Assembly: GCA_964523735.1 (NCBI GenBank)
Contig: CAZFYZ010000176.1
Location: 1-6,201 of the forward strand
DNA: 6,201 nt
Source of the DNA: CAZFYZ01 sp964523735
Lineage (GTDB): Bacteria > Armatimonadota > UBA5829
Direction of reading: 5' to 3'
Shown here piece by piece: positions 1-5,872 of this stretch. Every line of letters begins with the position of its first letter. The stretch's first letter is position 1. Under the pieces are notes generated by a model. That model did not search any database. It was not told the origin of the DNA and saw nothing but the letters and a program-made list of their open reading frames with translations. A program made the position numbers and the translations under genes.

Positions 1-128
1 CTGAACTGCTGCTGTTCCTCGGCAACAAGGACGACAGACGTGCTGCCAAACGCGACCTGGGGTATCTGATCCCCACGTGTCTCGTCAGCGGTATAGTGTG
101 GTGGGCGGCGCAGAAGTTCGTGTGGTGA
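1..128 (+). CDS. C-terminal end of an unrecognised membrane protein (5'-truncated)
   Basis: An open frame enters from the left edge (first whole codon at 3) and stops at TGA 126-128, giving 41 residues. The visible part begins with a hydrophobic run (ELLLFLG), then a charged stretch (NKDDRRAAKRD), then about 20 largely hydrophobic residues with paired tryptophans (GYLIPTCLVSGIVWWAAQKF) that could form a last transmembrane helix, ending FVW. A basic stretch before a hydrophobic helix suits an integral membrane protein. The family cannot be named from this fragment. It converges on the esterase gene, with 26 bases between the two stop codons and no convincing terminator there. It could still be a chance open frame, since most of the gene lies outside the window. 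Confidence 0.45.
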   Translation, partial: ELLLFLGNKDDRRAAKRDLGYLIPTCLVSGIVWWAAQKFVW

Positions 129-154
129 CGGCTACACCGAGAGGCCGCCAGCGG

Positions 155-985
155 TCACTTGGCAGGCTCTTTGCTTGCCGCGGGCTTGACGTAGTTGGAC
201 ACGAACTCCAAGGCGGTGACGGTATCCTCGTTAGTGCAAACATGTCCCAAGCCCTCGCGGCAGACTGACCAGACTGGCCTGCCGATCTGCCGGAGAACAT
301 CCGCTAGACGATTGGCGCTGCCGGGCGGGACCACATCATCATCGGCTCCAGTGACGATTGCGACAGGCATCGTGAACTTCTCCGGCCAGTACTCCGCGCT
401 GCGCTTCTTGTACTCCAGGGGTATCTGCTCCTTGGTTCCTCCGAATGACGGCACGATACACTCAGAGAAGCTGCGGTATTCCAGGAAGTTGGCGCAGGGT
501 ATGAATGCAGCCACGCCATCGACAAGATCGGGGTGGAGAACCGCGAATGTCAGCGCTCCGGAGCCGCCCATGGAATTGCCCATCACGTAGACCTTGCCGA
601 TGCGGTACTTGGCCCTAAGGTCTCTGATCATCTGGACCATATCAGCCTCAGCCGCCGGTCCCATCCACGATGTGTTGGCCCGGTAGTCTGGCGAGATAAG
701 GATCATTCCGTGCTTGGCGGCTGTCTCGCGGGTGACGATGGCGTGCGGATTGGGGCCGCTCACATACCAGTCGCGTGTAGCGCCGCAGCCGTGCAGCGTG
801 AAGATCAGATCGTGGGTTTGCTCCGGATCGAAGTCAGTGGGCAGAAGCTGCATGTAGTACTGCGTGGTGCCGTCGAGGTCAGCCTTGAACGAGACGTCCG
901 TTGCTGGGCCATAGGTCTGTGCGCCAGCAACGCCGGAGAGATTGGCAAGGGCCAGCAGGGTGAGCGTCATGGTGATGGTTCTCAT
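155..985 (-). CDS. Secreted alpha/beta-hydrolase esterase (PHB depolymerase / feruloyl-esterase-like)
   Basis: Predicted 276-residue exported serine esterase. Residues 1-22 look like a Sec signal peptide: MRT, a hydrophobic core rich in Leu and Ala, then VAGA before Gln23. The mature part has the alpha/beta-hydrolase layout: an oxyanion-type HGCG at 65-68, the nucleophile elbow GNSMGG with Ser138, an acid in GADDDVVPP (probably Asp216) and His248 in GLGH. HGCG and the whole layout recall LpqC/PHB-depolymerase and CE1-type esterases, so a short-chain or polysaccharide-linked ester is a likely substrate, but this is inference. Several cysteines (67, 164, 176, 242, 250) could form disulfides after export. 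I chose the ATG at 985 because GGAGG (993-997) lies 7 bases upstream and a signal peptide follows directly. An in-frame ATG at 1015 touches the upstream stop as TGATG, but it lies upstream of a candidate -10 box and would add ten unlikely residues. Confidence 0.85.
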   Translation of the reverse strand: MRTITMTLTLLALANLSGVAGAQTYGPATDVSFKADLDGTTQYYMQLLPTDFDPEQTHDLIFTLHGCGATRDWYVSGPNPHAIVTRETAAKHGMILISPDYRANTSWMGPAAEADMVQMIRDLRAKYRIGKVYVMGNSMGGSGALTFAVLHPDLVDGVAAFIPCANFLEYRSFSECIVPSFGGTKEQIPLEYKKRSAEYWPEKFTMPVAIVTGADDDVVPPGSANRLADVLRQIGRPVWSVCREGLGHVCTNEDTVTALEFVSNYVKPAASKEPAK

Positions 986-992
986 TGCATTG

Positions 993-997
993 CCTCC
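993..997 (-). promoter_or_regulatory. Shine-Dalgarno site of the esterase gene
   Basis: GGAGG on the minus strand, 7 bases before the ATG at 985. It decides the start in favour of 985 over the in-frame ATG at 1015, which has no comparable site. Confidence 0.75.
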
Positions 998-1006
998 ACG
1001 GCCTTG

Positions 1007-1035
1007 ATTATACATCAGTCGCCTGCGAGTTCCAA
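1007..1035 (-). promoter_or_regulatory. Candidate sigma-70-type promoter for the esterase
   Basis: On the minus strand, TTGGAA (1030-1035, 4 of 6 to the -35 consensus) is separated by exactly 17 bases from TATAAT (1007-1012, a perfect -10). Transcription would begin near position 1000, giving a leader of about 15 bases that just includes the GGAGG. The site lies over the last codons and stop of the DUF362 gene, so the esterase could be expressed separately from the two genes before it. The match is by eye; the very short leader is the main reason for caution. Confidence 0.5.
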
Positions 1036-2256
1036 AGCCCTCATCCTGAACTCCATCGGCGGGCAGCAGTAGACAATCTTGAGCCGGCCGGTGAGCCAGA
1101 GGCGGTTGCGGAGCCTCTTCACCGAGTGGCTCTCAAGAGCGCAGTCTCCGAGCAGTATGACACGCCCCTCAACAAGCTCAGGGTGATCGATCTCCGGGTC
1201 CTTGCCGAAGACGAGGGTGAGCTTGTCGTTCGGGTCGAGGATGCCTTCGGCGAGGAGGCGATCGATGCCACGCCGGACGTAGTACTCGCATCCCTTGCAG
1301 TAATCGCCCGCGATGATGCGGAGGCCGGGGAAGCGGGACTCGGAGATCTCAATATCCGGCCGTGCGAATACGTGTCTAACATTGATCATGTCCTCCCCGG
1401 CTATCTCGATCAGATCGCGGTCGCCGATGCCGAGGCCCTGCTCGTGCGCGAGGCGGGTGGTGTCGACCTCCAGGTTCTCCAGCCCCATCACAGCCTCGGC
1501 TGTCGCGTCTGCCGCGACGGTGTCTGTGCTGGCGATGATGACGCCTGTCTCAACTGCGCGGCCCATGTCTGCGTGGTCGCCCTCCTGTCCGCGAACGCCG
1601 TCGATTACGGTGAGGGTGGGGCGGTTGTAGCGGAGGATGTCCACGAGTTTCTGGGGGATGCGGTGGTAGTCGTGGCCGAAGAGCTTGTCATCGTCCGAGA
1701 CCGTGCCGTGGAGGTTCTTGATCCCGAGCGTGGTGAGCGTGAGGCTGTGGTTCTTGAGGACGGGGATGTTGATCAGGACCTCAGCCTCGTGGATTGTTCG
1801 CATCGTGCGGACGTTCTTCAAGACGACGGCCTCCGGGTCTGAGACTTCGATTAGCTCATCATCCTCCAGGTAGACTATGCGCGCCCCGTTCTCGTGGGCC
1901 GCCTTGTCCATGCCGACTGCCTCGAAGCAGGCCTTTGTCGTGCTCGTGCTCTTTCTGAAAAGCGCAGTGGAGATGCTTCGGCCTTCAGCGACCATCACTT
2001 CCCTCGCGCCGGCTTCCATAGCCAACCGAACCAACGCCGCGACGACACGCGGATCGGTCGTGGTAGGTGACGGGCTGGGGCAGTAGACGTTGGGCTTGAT
2101 GACGACGCTCTTGCCCTTGACGAGCGCGCCGAAGTCGCAAGCATTACCTACTGACTCACGCACAGCGCACTCGATGGCGTCGGCGCTGTTGAGGTCGGTT
2201 ACTCGTGAGATCGCTACGGTTGGTCGGTCTGCCAATGTACTTTGCCCTCTGGCCAT
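1015..2256 (-). CDS. DUF362 domain-containing protein with a C-terminal cysteine motif
   Basis: A 413-residue protein (from the ATG) of the DUF362 family, whose biochemical role is generally unsettled. Family signatures visible are VVIKPN at 51-56, LINIPVLKNH at 161-170, LGIKNLHG at 177-184 and VIDGVRGQEG at 217-226. Many DUF362 proteins carry a ferredoxin-like 4Fe-4S region; here there is no CxxCxxCxxxC cluster. Instead the last 100 residues have YCKGC (Cys320, Cys323), GDC (Cys372) and YCCPP (Cys397, Cys398), which could bind a metal or an Fe-S centre (inference). No signal peptide is seen. The start is uncertain: ATG 2256 follows the GH94 stop by 14 bases but has no good Shine-Dalgarno; TTG 2274 overlaps that stop as TTGA and adds six residues; a TTG at 2235 has GAGGG upstream. 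Close packing implies co-transcription with GH94. Confidence 0.85.
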   Translation of the reverse strand: MARGQSTLADRPTVAISRVTDLNSADAIECAVRESVGNACDFGALVKGKSVVIKPNVYCPSPSPTTTDPRVVAALVRLAMEAGAREVMVAEGRSISTALFRKSTSTTKACFEAVGMDKAAHENGARIVYLEDDELIEVSDPEAVVLKNVRTMRTIHEAEVLINIPVLKNHSLTLTTLGIKNLHGTVSDDDKLFGHDYHRIPQKLVDILRYNRPTLTVIDGVRGQEGDHADMGRAVETGVIIASTDTVAADATAEAVMGLENLEVDTTRLAHEQGLGIGDRDLIEIAGEDMINVRHVFARPDIEISESRFPGLRIIAGDYCKGCEYYVRRGIDRLLAEGILDPNDKLTLVFGKDPEIDHPELVEGRVILLGDCALESHSVKRLRNRLWLTGRLKIVYCCPPMEFRMRALELAGD

Positions 2257-2270
2257 TGTTGGTGTGCGGA

Positions 2271-4700
2271 TCAACCCATCGTGCAGATAACGTGAGCCGT
2301 TTGACAGGGTTCCGCAACCGGCAGCACATTGCCTTCGATGGGCTTGCCGTCAACGTCTATGCTTGCTATACCTTGCTGCACGTGCTCTGGGTTCCTGACT
2401 TCGATCTCGTAGGTAACGCCACGGAACTTGCGGGTGAGTTTGAAGCCGTCCCAGGTGTCCGGAATGCAGGGGTCGATCAGGAGACCGTCGTACGTCGGGC
2501 GGATGCCGAGGATGTAGTCCAGCGCGTCCCTGAACATCCAGACGCCGGAACCGGTCAGCCAAGAGTGACTCGCCTGGCCGAAGCTCGCGTGGTCGTCGCT
2601 AGTGACATATTCTGAATAGACATACGGCTCCATCTTATACAGATCAGGGTCCGGGTCAGATTGGACCATCGGCATGCAGCGGCGGTAGTAGTCGTAGGCT
2701 GTATTGCCGTTGCCCGCGACGGCCTGTCCAAGTATGGCCCACGCTGCCACGTGGTTGAAGATCGCGCCATTTTCCTTCTTGCCTGGAACGCAGCGTGTGG
2801 CGAGTCCAACTCCTGGATCCACCTGTGTATAACTTGGGGACAATATCTTCGGCCCTCTCGAAGTTATGCACAGCCTGTCTGCTGAACCTAGTGCAAGTTT
2901 GGCCCTCTCTCCTTCTGCAACTCCTGATATTACGGCCCAACTTTGTGCGTTCCAGAAGATGCGGCCCTCGCTGTTGCGGCTGGAGCCGATGACATCGCCA
3001 TCGTCGCGGATGCCTCGGATATACCACTCGCCATCCCAGCATCGGTCGTTCAGGGCCTGCTTGACGAGGTCGTACTCCTGCCGGTAGCGCTTGGCGGTCT
3101 CGGTCAGATAGGACCGGCTTGGGCAGAACACTTTGTGGCCGAGATAATCCAGCAGATCGGCGGTCTCGCGGAGGATATAGCATAGGAAGTGCGCGACCCA
3201 CACACTCTCGCCCTTGCCCTTGCGGCCCACGTAGTCGAGGGTGTCGTTCCAGTCGCCTGGGCCGAACTTGGGCAGGTGGTTTTCAGTGAGCTGCGAGAGG
3301 ACGTAATCGACTGCACGAATAACGTGATCGAGCACATCGGCCTCGTCGCCGTCCTGGAACGCGACCACGTTCATCAGGAACTCCCAGTCGCCAGTCTCCT
3401 TGAGGTAGTTCATCACCGCGAGCGGCAGCCAGAGCGGGGTATCCGAGTGGCCGGTCTTCTCTCCCTGGCCGGTGAGCTTGAAGTAGTTATGGAGCGTGCT
3501 GCCGTCCTGGAACTGGTGCGAGAGGACCTCTTTCAGGCGCTCGGCGACTTGCTCAGGCTCGCTCAGGATCGGGCCCATCATATCCTGGCACTGATCGCGC
3601 ATCCCGACCCCAAACAGCAGCCCCCCGTGGTAGTAGCCCGCGTTGCGGTTGCAGTTGAATGTGACCCAGGATTGGCGCATGCCCCAGGCGTTGAGCATCA
3701 GGTTCATCTCGCGGTCGGGCGTCTCTGCGTGGACCGAGGACAGGTATCCGTTCCAGTAGGCCGTGATCTCCTCAAGTGCGCCTCGAGCGGCGTCGGGTGA
3801 GCGGTACTTCTCGATCAGGCCTATGGCTTGCTCGCGGTATTCCTCCGCCTCAACGCAACCCATGATCACAACAAACTCGACCTCTTGCTTCGGCTCGATG
3901 ATGATCTCGCTCTGGAGGGCCGCACAGGCGTCGCCGGCGGTTATGTCGGTGTCTGAAAGGCGGCCGTTCTCAATGCCGATCGGGTTCTGCTCGGATCGCC
4001 ACTTGCCGATGAAGGCGTCTTTCAGGCAGTCCCAGGTCTCTGTCGGCAGATCGGAGGTGAAGACGACGTATCTGTCCCAGCCTTTGTTAGGCTGCTCTAC
4101 GGAAACCCCCCGGTGGGTGACCCAGTAGTTCTTGGTTGCGTAGATGGCGTTGTCGCGACGGCTGAATGAGGCTATGTTAAAGTGCTGATCGTTGGGCTGG
4201 TTGATCAAGTCTACAAGCGCGTGACCTAGACAAAGCTCAACATAGTTATACACTTGCAGGCGCTTGGTCTCGAACCCCTCGTTCTTCAGCCGGACGTGCC
4301 AGATCTCGAGATCATCCTCCAATGGCACGAAGTAGGTGACTGCGCTGCGGACCTCTCGGTAGAGCTGGCTGATGGTCTGATAGCCCATTCCGACTCGGCA
4401 CTCGTATTCGTCGGGTTCATGCCCGGTCGGCTGCCAGGAAAGGCTCCAGCAGTTGTCGTCGAGGTCCTTGAGGTAGACATATCTGCCGGGCCGATCCCAC
4501 GGCAGGTCGTTGTAGCGGAACCTGGTGATCCGGCTGTCACGCGGGTCCATCCAGTAGCTGAATCCCCCGCCGGTGTTCGAGACCAGCCCCGTGTAGCGAC
4601 CGTTCGATATGTAGTTGACCCAGGGAGCGGGTGTGTCGGGCCGTGTGATCACGAACTCCCGCCCGTCCTCGGTGAAGTAGCCATACTTGTCGAGCGCCAT
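2271..4700 (-). CDS. GH94 (formerly GT36) inverting disaccharide phosphorylase
   Basis: An 809-residue GH94 enzyme, about the length of known cellobiose and diacetylchitobiose phosphorylases. These cleave a beta-linked disaccharide with inorganic phosphate to give an alpha-sugar 1-phosphate and a free sugar, in the cytoplasm; no signal peptide is present. The N-terminus (GYFTEDGREFVITRPDTPAP) resembles that of cellobiose phosphorylase. Further landmarks are RD-x-x-QD at 368-373 (donor-sugar binding), PGDWND with the catalytic acid Asp483, KENGAIFNH with His650, and SWLTGSG with Thr716 (phosphate binding), then the family tail LGIRPTYDGLLIDP and FRGVTYEIEV. Residues expected to contact the acceptor just before KENG differ from characterised cellobiose phosphorylases, so the substrate is left open. 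ATG 4700 is chosen because AAGGAGGT lies 4 bases upstream and family homology begins there; an upstream in-frame ATG at 4796 lies beyond the likely promoter. Residues about 588-630 use unusual AT-rich codons, yet the frame is intact. Confidence 0.93.
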   Translation of the reverse strand: MALDKYGYFTEDGREFVITRPDTPAPWVNYISNGRYTGLVSNTGGGFSYWMDPRDSRITRFRYNDLPWDRPGRYVYLKDLDDNCWSLSWQPTGHEPDEYECRVGMGYQTISQLYREVRSAVTYFVPLEDDLEIWHVRLKNEGFETKRLQVYNYVELCLGHALVDLINQPNDQHFNIASFSRRDNAIYATKNYWVTHRGVSVEQPNKGWDRYVVFTSDLPTETWDCLKDAFIGKWRSEQNPIGIENGRLSDTDITAGDACAALQSEIIIEPKQEVEFVVIMGCVEAEEYREQAIGLIEKYRSPDAARGALEEITAYWNGYLSSVHAETPDREMNLMLNAWGMRQSWVTFNCNRNAGYYHGGLLFGVGMRDQCQDMMGPILSEPEQVAERLKEVLSHQFQDGSTLHNYFKLTGQGEKTGHSDTPLWLPLAVMNYLKETGDWEFLMNVVAFQDGDEADVLDHVIRAVDYVLSQLTENHLPKFGPGDWNDTLDYVGRKGKGESVWVAHFLCYILRETADLLDYLGHKVFCPSRSYLTETAKRYRQEYDLVKQALNDRCWDGEWYIRGIRDDGDVIGSSRNSEGRIFWNAQSWAVISGVAEGERAKLALGSADRLCITSRGPKILSPSYTQVDPGVGLATRCVPGKKENGAIFNHVAAWAILGQAVAGNGNTAYDYYRRCMPMVQSDPDPDLYKMEPYVYSEYVTSDDHASFGQASHSWLTGSGVWMFRDALDYILGIRPTYDGLLIDPCIPDTWDGFKLTRKFRGVTYEIEVRNPEHVQQGIASIDVDGKPIEGNVLPVAEPCQTAHVICTMG

Positions 4701-4704
4701 CCTG

Positions 4705-4712
4705 ACCTCCTT
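4705..4712 (-). promoter_or_regulatory. Strong Shine-Dalgarno site of the GH94 gene
   Basis: AAGGAGGT on the minus strand, a full match to the usual anti-Shine-Dalgarno complement, 4 bases before the ATG at 4700. It fixes the start of the GH94 gene against the longer in-frame option. Confidence 0.9.
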
Positions 4713-4728
4713 GCCTGCTGTCTGGAAG

Positions 4729-4757
4729 ATTGTACCATGCCGGAGGGCGTCTCTCAA
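4729..4757 (-). promoter_or_regulatory. Candidate sigma-70-type promoter of the GH94 operon
   Basis: On the minus strand, TTGAGA (4752-4757, 5 of 6) and TACAAT (4729-4734, 5 of 6) are separated by exactly 17 bases. Transcription would start near 4722, giving a leader of about 22 bases that contains the AAGGAGGT ribosome site. It is the only good promoter match I found ahead of the GH94-DUF362 pair. The -35 box is followed upstream, after one base, by four tandem 8-bp repeats. Confidence 0.65.
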
Positions 4758-4758
4758 T

Positions 4759-4790
4759 CGCGAAAGCGCGAAAAGGCGAAAACGCGAAAG
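4759..4790. repeat. Four tandem 8-bp repeats, unit SGCGAAAR
   Basis: Four head-to-tail units on the + strand start at 4759, 4767, 4775 and 4783. Units 1 and 4 are CGCGAAAG, unit 2 is CGCGAAAA and unit 3 is GGCGAAAA, with no spacer. The array ends one base upstream of the -35 box of the GH94 promoter and is purine-rich on the + strand (so pyrimidine-rich on the GH94 coding strand). It may be an activator or repressor site, an UP-like element, or a simple-sequence array made by slippage; the sequence alone does not decide. Confidence 0.8.
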
Positions 4791-4804
4791 GGGCAAGTTG
4801 TCCC
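4790..4804. promoter_or_regulatory. Imperfect 15-bp palindrome, possible operator
   Basis: GGGGCAA and TTGTCCC flank a central G at 4797; six of seven positions are complementary. It directly follows the tandem repeats, between the GH94 promoter and psuG, where a regulator could act on either gene. No known regulator site is recognised, and a palindrome of this size can arise by chance. Confidence 0.3.
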
Positions 4805-4821
4805 GTAGTGCAGAGTCGCCT

Positions 4822-4844
4822 GGGCAGGAGTCTGATCCTGGCCC
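4822..4844 (+). other. Hairpin in the region upstream of psuG
   Basis: GGGCAGGA (4822-4829) can pair with TCCTGGCCC (4836-4844) to form eight base pairs with one bulged G and a six-base loop. It lies 16 bases before the GGAGG of psuG. There is no T-run after it, so it is not an intrinsic terminator. It might be a leader RNA structure or a protein site in DNA. I saw no good promoter for psuG, so it is not certain that it is transcribed. Confidence 0.35.
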
Positions 4845-4860
4845 GTCTAAGCAAGGCTTC

Positions 4861-4865
4861 GGAGG
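4861..4865 (+). promoter_or_regulatory. Ribosome binding site of psuG (long spacing)
   Basis: GGAGG, 11 bases before the ATG at 4877. The spacing is somewhat long, but no better site is present, and homology to PsuG begins directly after this ATG. Confidence 0.6.
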
Positions 4866-4876
4866 ACGATCGACAG

Positions 4877-5806
4877 ATGCAAGACCCCCTTGAGATATCC
4901 CACGACATCAAATGCGCGCTGAACCGCAACGAGCCGGTGGTGGCGCTTGAGTCTTCGGTGATCGCGCAGGGCCTGCCCAGCCCCGTGAATGTTGAGACAG
5001 CGCTGGCAATGGAGGCAGCCGTGCGGGAGGCTGGCGCCGTTCCGGCTACTGTCGGCATCATCGAAGGCAGGATGAAGCTTGGACTGAGCGCCGAGGAGAT
5101 CGAGCGACTCGGCAAGGGCGGCGCGGCCAAGGCTTCGGTTCGAGACATTCCCTACCTGCTCTCGAAGAAGGCCGATGCCGGCACCACAGTCGCAGCCACG
5201 ATGCGTATCGCGGCCGGCGCCGGGATCAACGTGATGGCCACAGGCGGGATCGGCGGCGTCCACAGAGGGTTTGGAGAGTCGTTCGACATCTCTGCTGATC
5301 TCTGGGAGTTGATGCGTACCCCGATGATGGTCGTGTGCTCTGGTGCGAAAGCGATCGTCGACATTGCCGCGACGATGGAATGGCTGGAAACCCACAGCGT
5401 GCCTGTCTATGGCTTTGGAGTGGAGGAGATGCCGGCGTGCTACTCGCGGTCCTCAGGGATCCGCGTGCCCAAGGTCGATGACGTGTGCGAGCTATGCACC
5501 TTGGTCAAGGCGACCGTGGCTTCGCTTGGCATGCGCTCGGGGATGCTGGTCGCGGTGCCGGTTCCGGAGGCGGATGAAGCTGGTTCGTCGGCAGCGGCAA
5601 TCGAGCAAGCTGTCCGCGAAGCTTCAGAGAAAGCCATCAAGGGCGCGGCGCTGACGCCTTTCCTGCTGAAGCGCGTGTCCGAGCTGACTGATGGCAAGTC
5701 TCAGCAGGCCAATATCGCGCTTCTGAAGAATAATGCTCGGGTCGCTGGGGAGATAGCATCGGCGCTTGCCGAAGACACGCGCAGGAGGGTGGGTTTCACC
5801 GTCTGA
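4877..5806 (+). CDS. psuG: Pseudouridine-5'-phosphate glycosidase
   Basis: A 309-residue cytoplasmic enzyme of the PsuG/IndA family (EC 4.2.1.70), close to the 312 residues of the E. coli protein. It reversibly converts pseudouridine 5'-phosphate to uracil and ribose 5-phosphate, in pseudouridine breakdown. Active-site residues known from E. coli line up with small, steady offsets: Glu25 in ALESSVIAQGLPSP (Glu31), Lys85 (Lys93), Asp137 in SFDISADL (metal ligand, Asp145), Lys158 in CSGAKAIVDI, the Schiff-base lysine (Lys166), and Asn279 in QANIALLKNNA (Asn289). GGIGGVHRG at 123-131 is also typical. The frame is open from an ATG at 4730, but the first 49 residues of that version translate the repeat region and have no family match, so 4877 is chosen. 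The usual partner kinase PsuK is not a neighbour: GH94 diverges upstream and an L,D-transpeptidase follows. Confidence 0.95.
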   Translation: MQDPLEISHDIKCALNRNEPVVALESSVIAQGLPSPVNVETALAMEAAVREAGAVPATVGIIEGRMKLGLSAEEIERLGKGGAAKASVRDIPYLLSKKADAGTTVAATMRIAAGAGINVMATGGIGGVHRGFGESFDISADLWELMRTPMMVVCSGAKAIVDIAATMEWLETHSVPVYGFGVEEMPACYSRSSGIRVPKVDDVCELCTLVKATVASLGMRSGMLVAVPVPEADEAGSSAAAIEQAVREASEKAIKGAALTPFLLKRVSELTDGKSQQANIALLKNNARVAGEIASALAEDTRRRVGFTV

Positions 5807-5820
5807 ACGGCGGAACAATC

Positions 5821-5850
5821 AGCAGGCAGCCGTCGTATACCTAGCAGGCA
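5821..5850. repeat. Pair of 8-bp direct repeats between psuG and the transpeptidase gene
   Basis: AGCAGGCA occurs at 5821-5828 and 5843-5850, 22 bases start to start, about two helical turns, with a GTATAC palindrome between them. They occupy the 66-base gap ahead of the transpeptidase gene and could be a paired regulator site. No clear promoter was found here, so the gene may be read through from psuG. Confidence 0.3.
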
Positions 5851-5872
5851 ATCACGACTTGTGGAGGCGGAC

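Noticed and set aside
129..154. Terminator between the convergent genes
   Set aside because: Only short GGC/GCC pairings are possible and there is no T-run on either strand.
985..1842. Long + strand open frame (285 residues) opposite the DUF362 gene
   Set aside because: It is an antisense shadow of a gene with clear family motifs, has biased composition (many Val, Ala, Glu, Asp) and no recognisable domain.
3189..3800. 203-residue + strand frame opposite the GH94 gene
   Set aside because: It overlaps the best-supported gene in the window, and its composition reflects the complement of GH94 codons in a GC-rich genome.
4759..4790. CRISPR array
   Set aside because: The repeats are 8 bases long, directly adjacent and lack spacers; no cas genes are present.
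4701..4796. In-frame upstream extension of the GH94 gene to ATG 4796
   Set aside because: The extra 32 residues translate the promoter and tandem repeats, and ATG 4700 has a full AAGGAGGT site and begins the family homology.
4730..4876. In-frame upstream extension of psuG to ATG 4730
   Set aside because: The extra 49 residues come from the repeat region, would make the protein longer than PsuG, and match nothing in the family.
4537..5148. 203-residue minus-strand frame spanning the GH94 start and the start of psuG
   Set aside because: It crosses the divergent control region and overlaps two confident genes in wrong frames; its sequence is low in complexity (Ser, Ala, Arg).
5807..5833. Terminator after psuG (ACGGC at 5807-5811 with GCCGT at 5829-5833)
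   Set aside because: A five-pair stem with a 17-base loop and no T-run is too weak to call.
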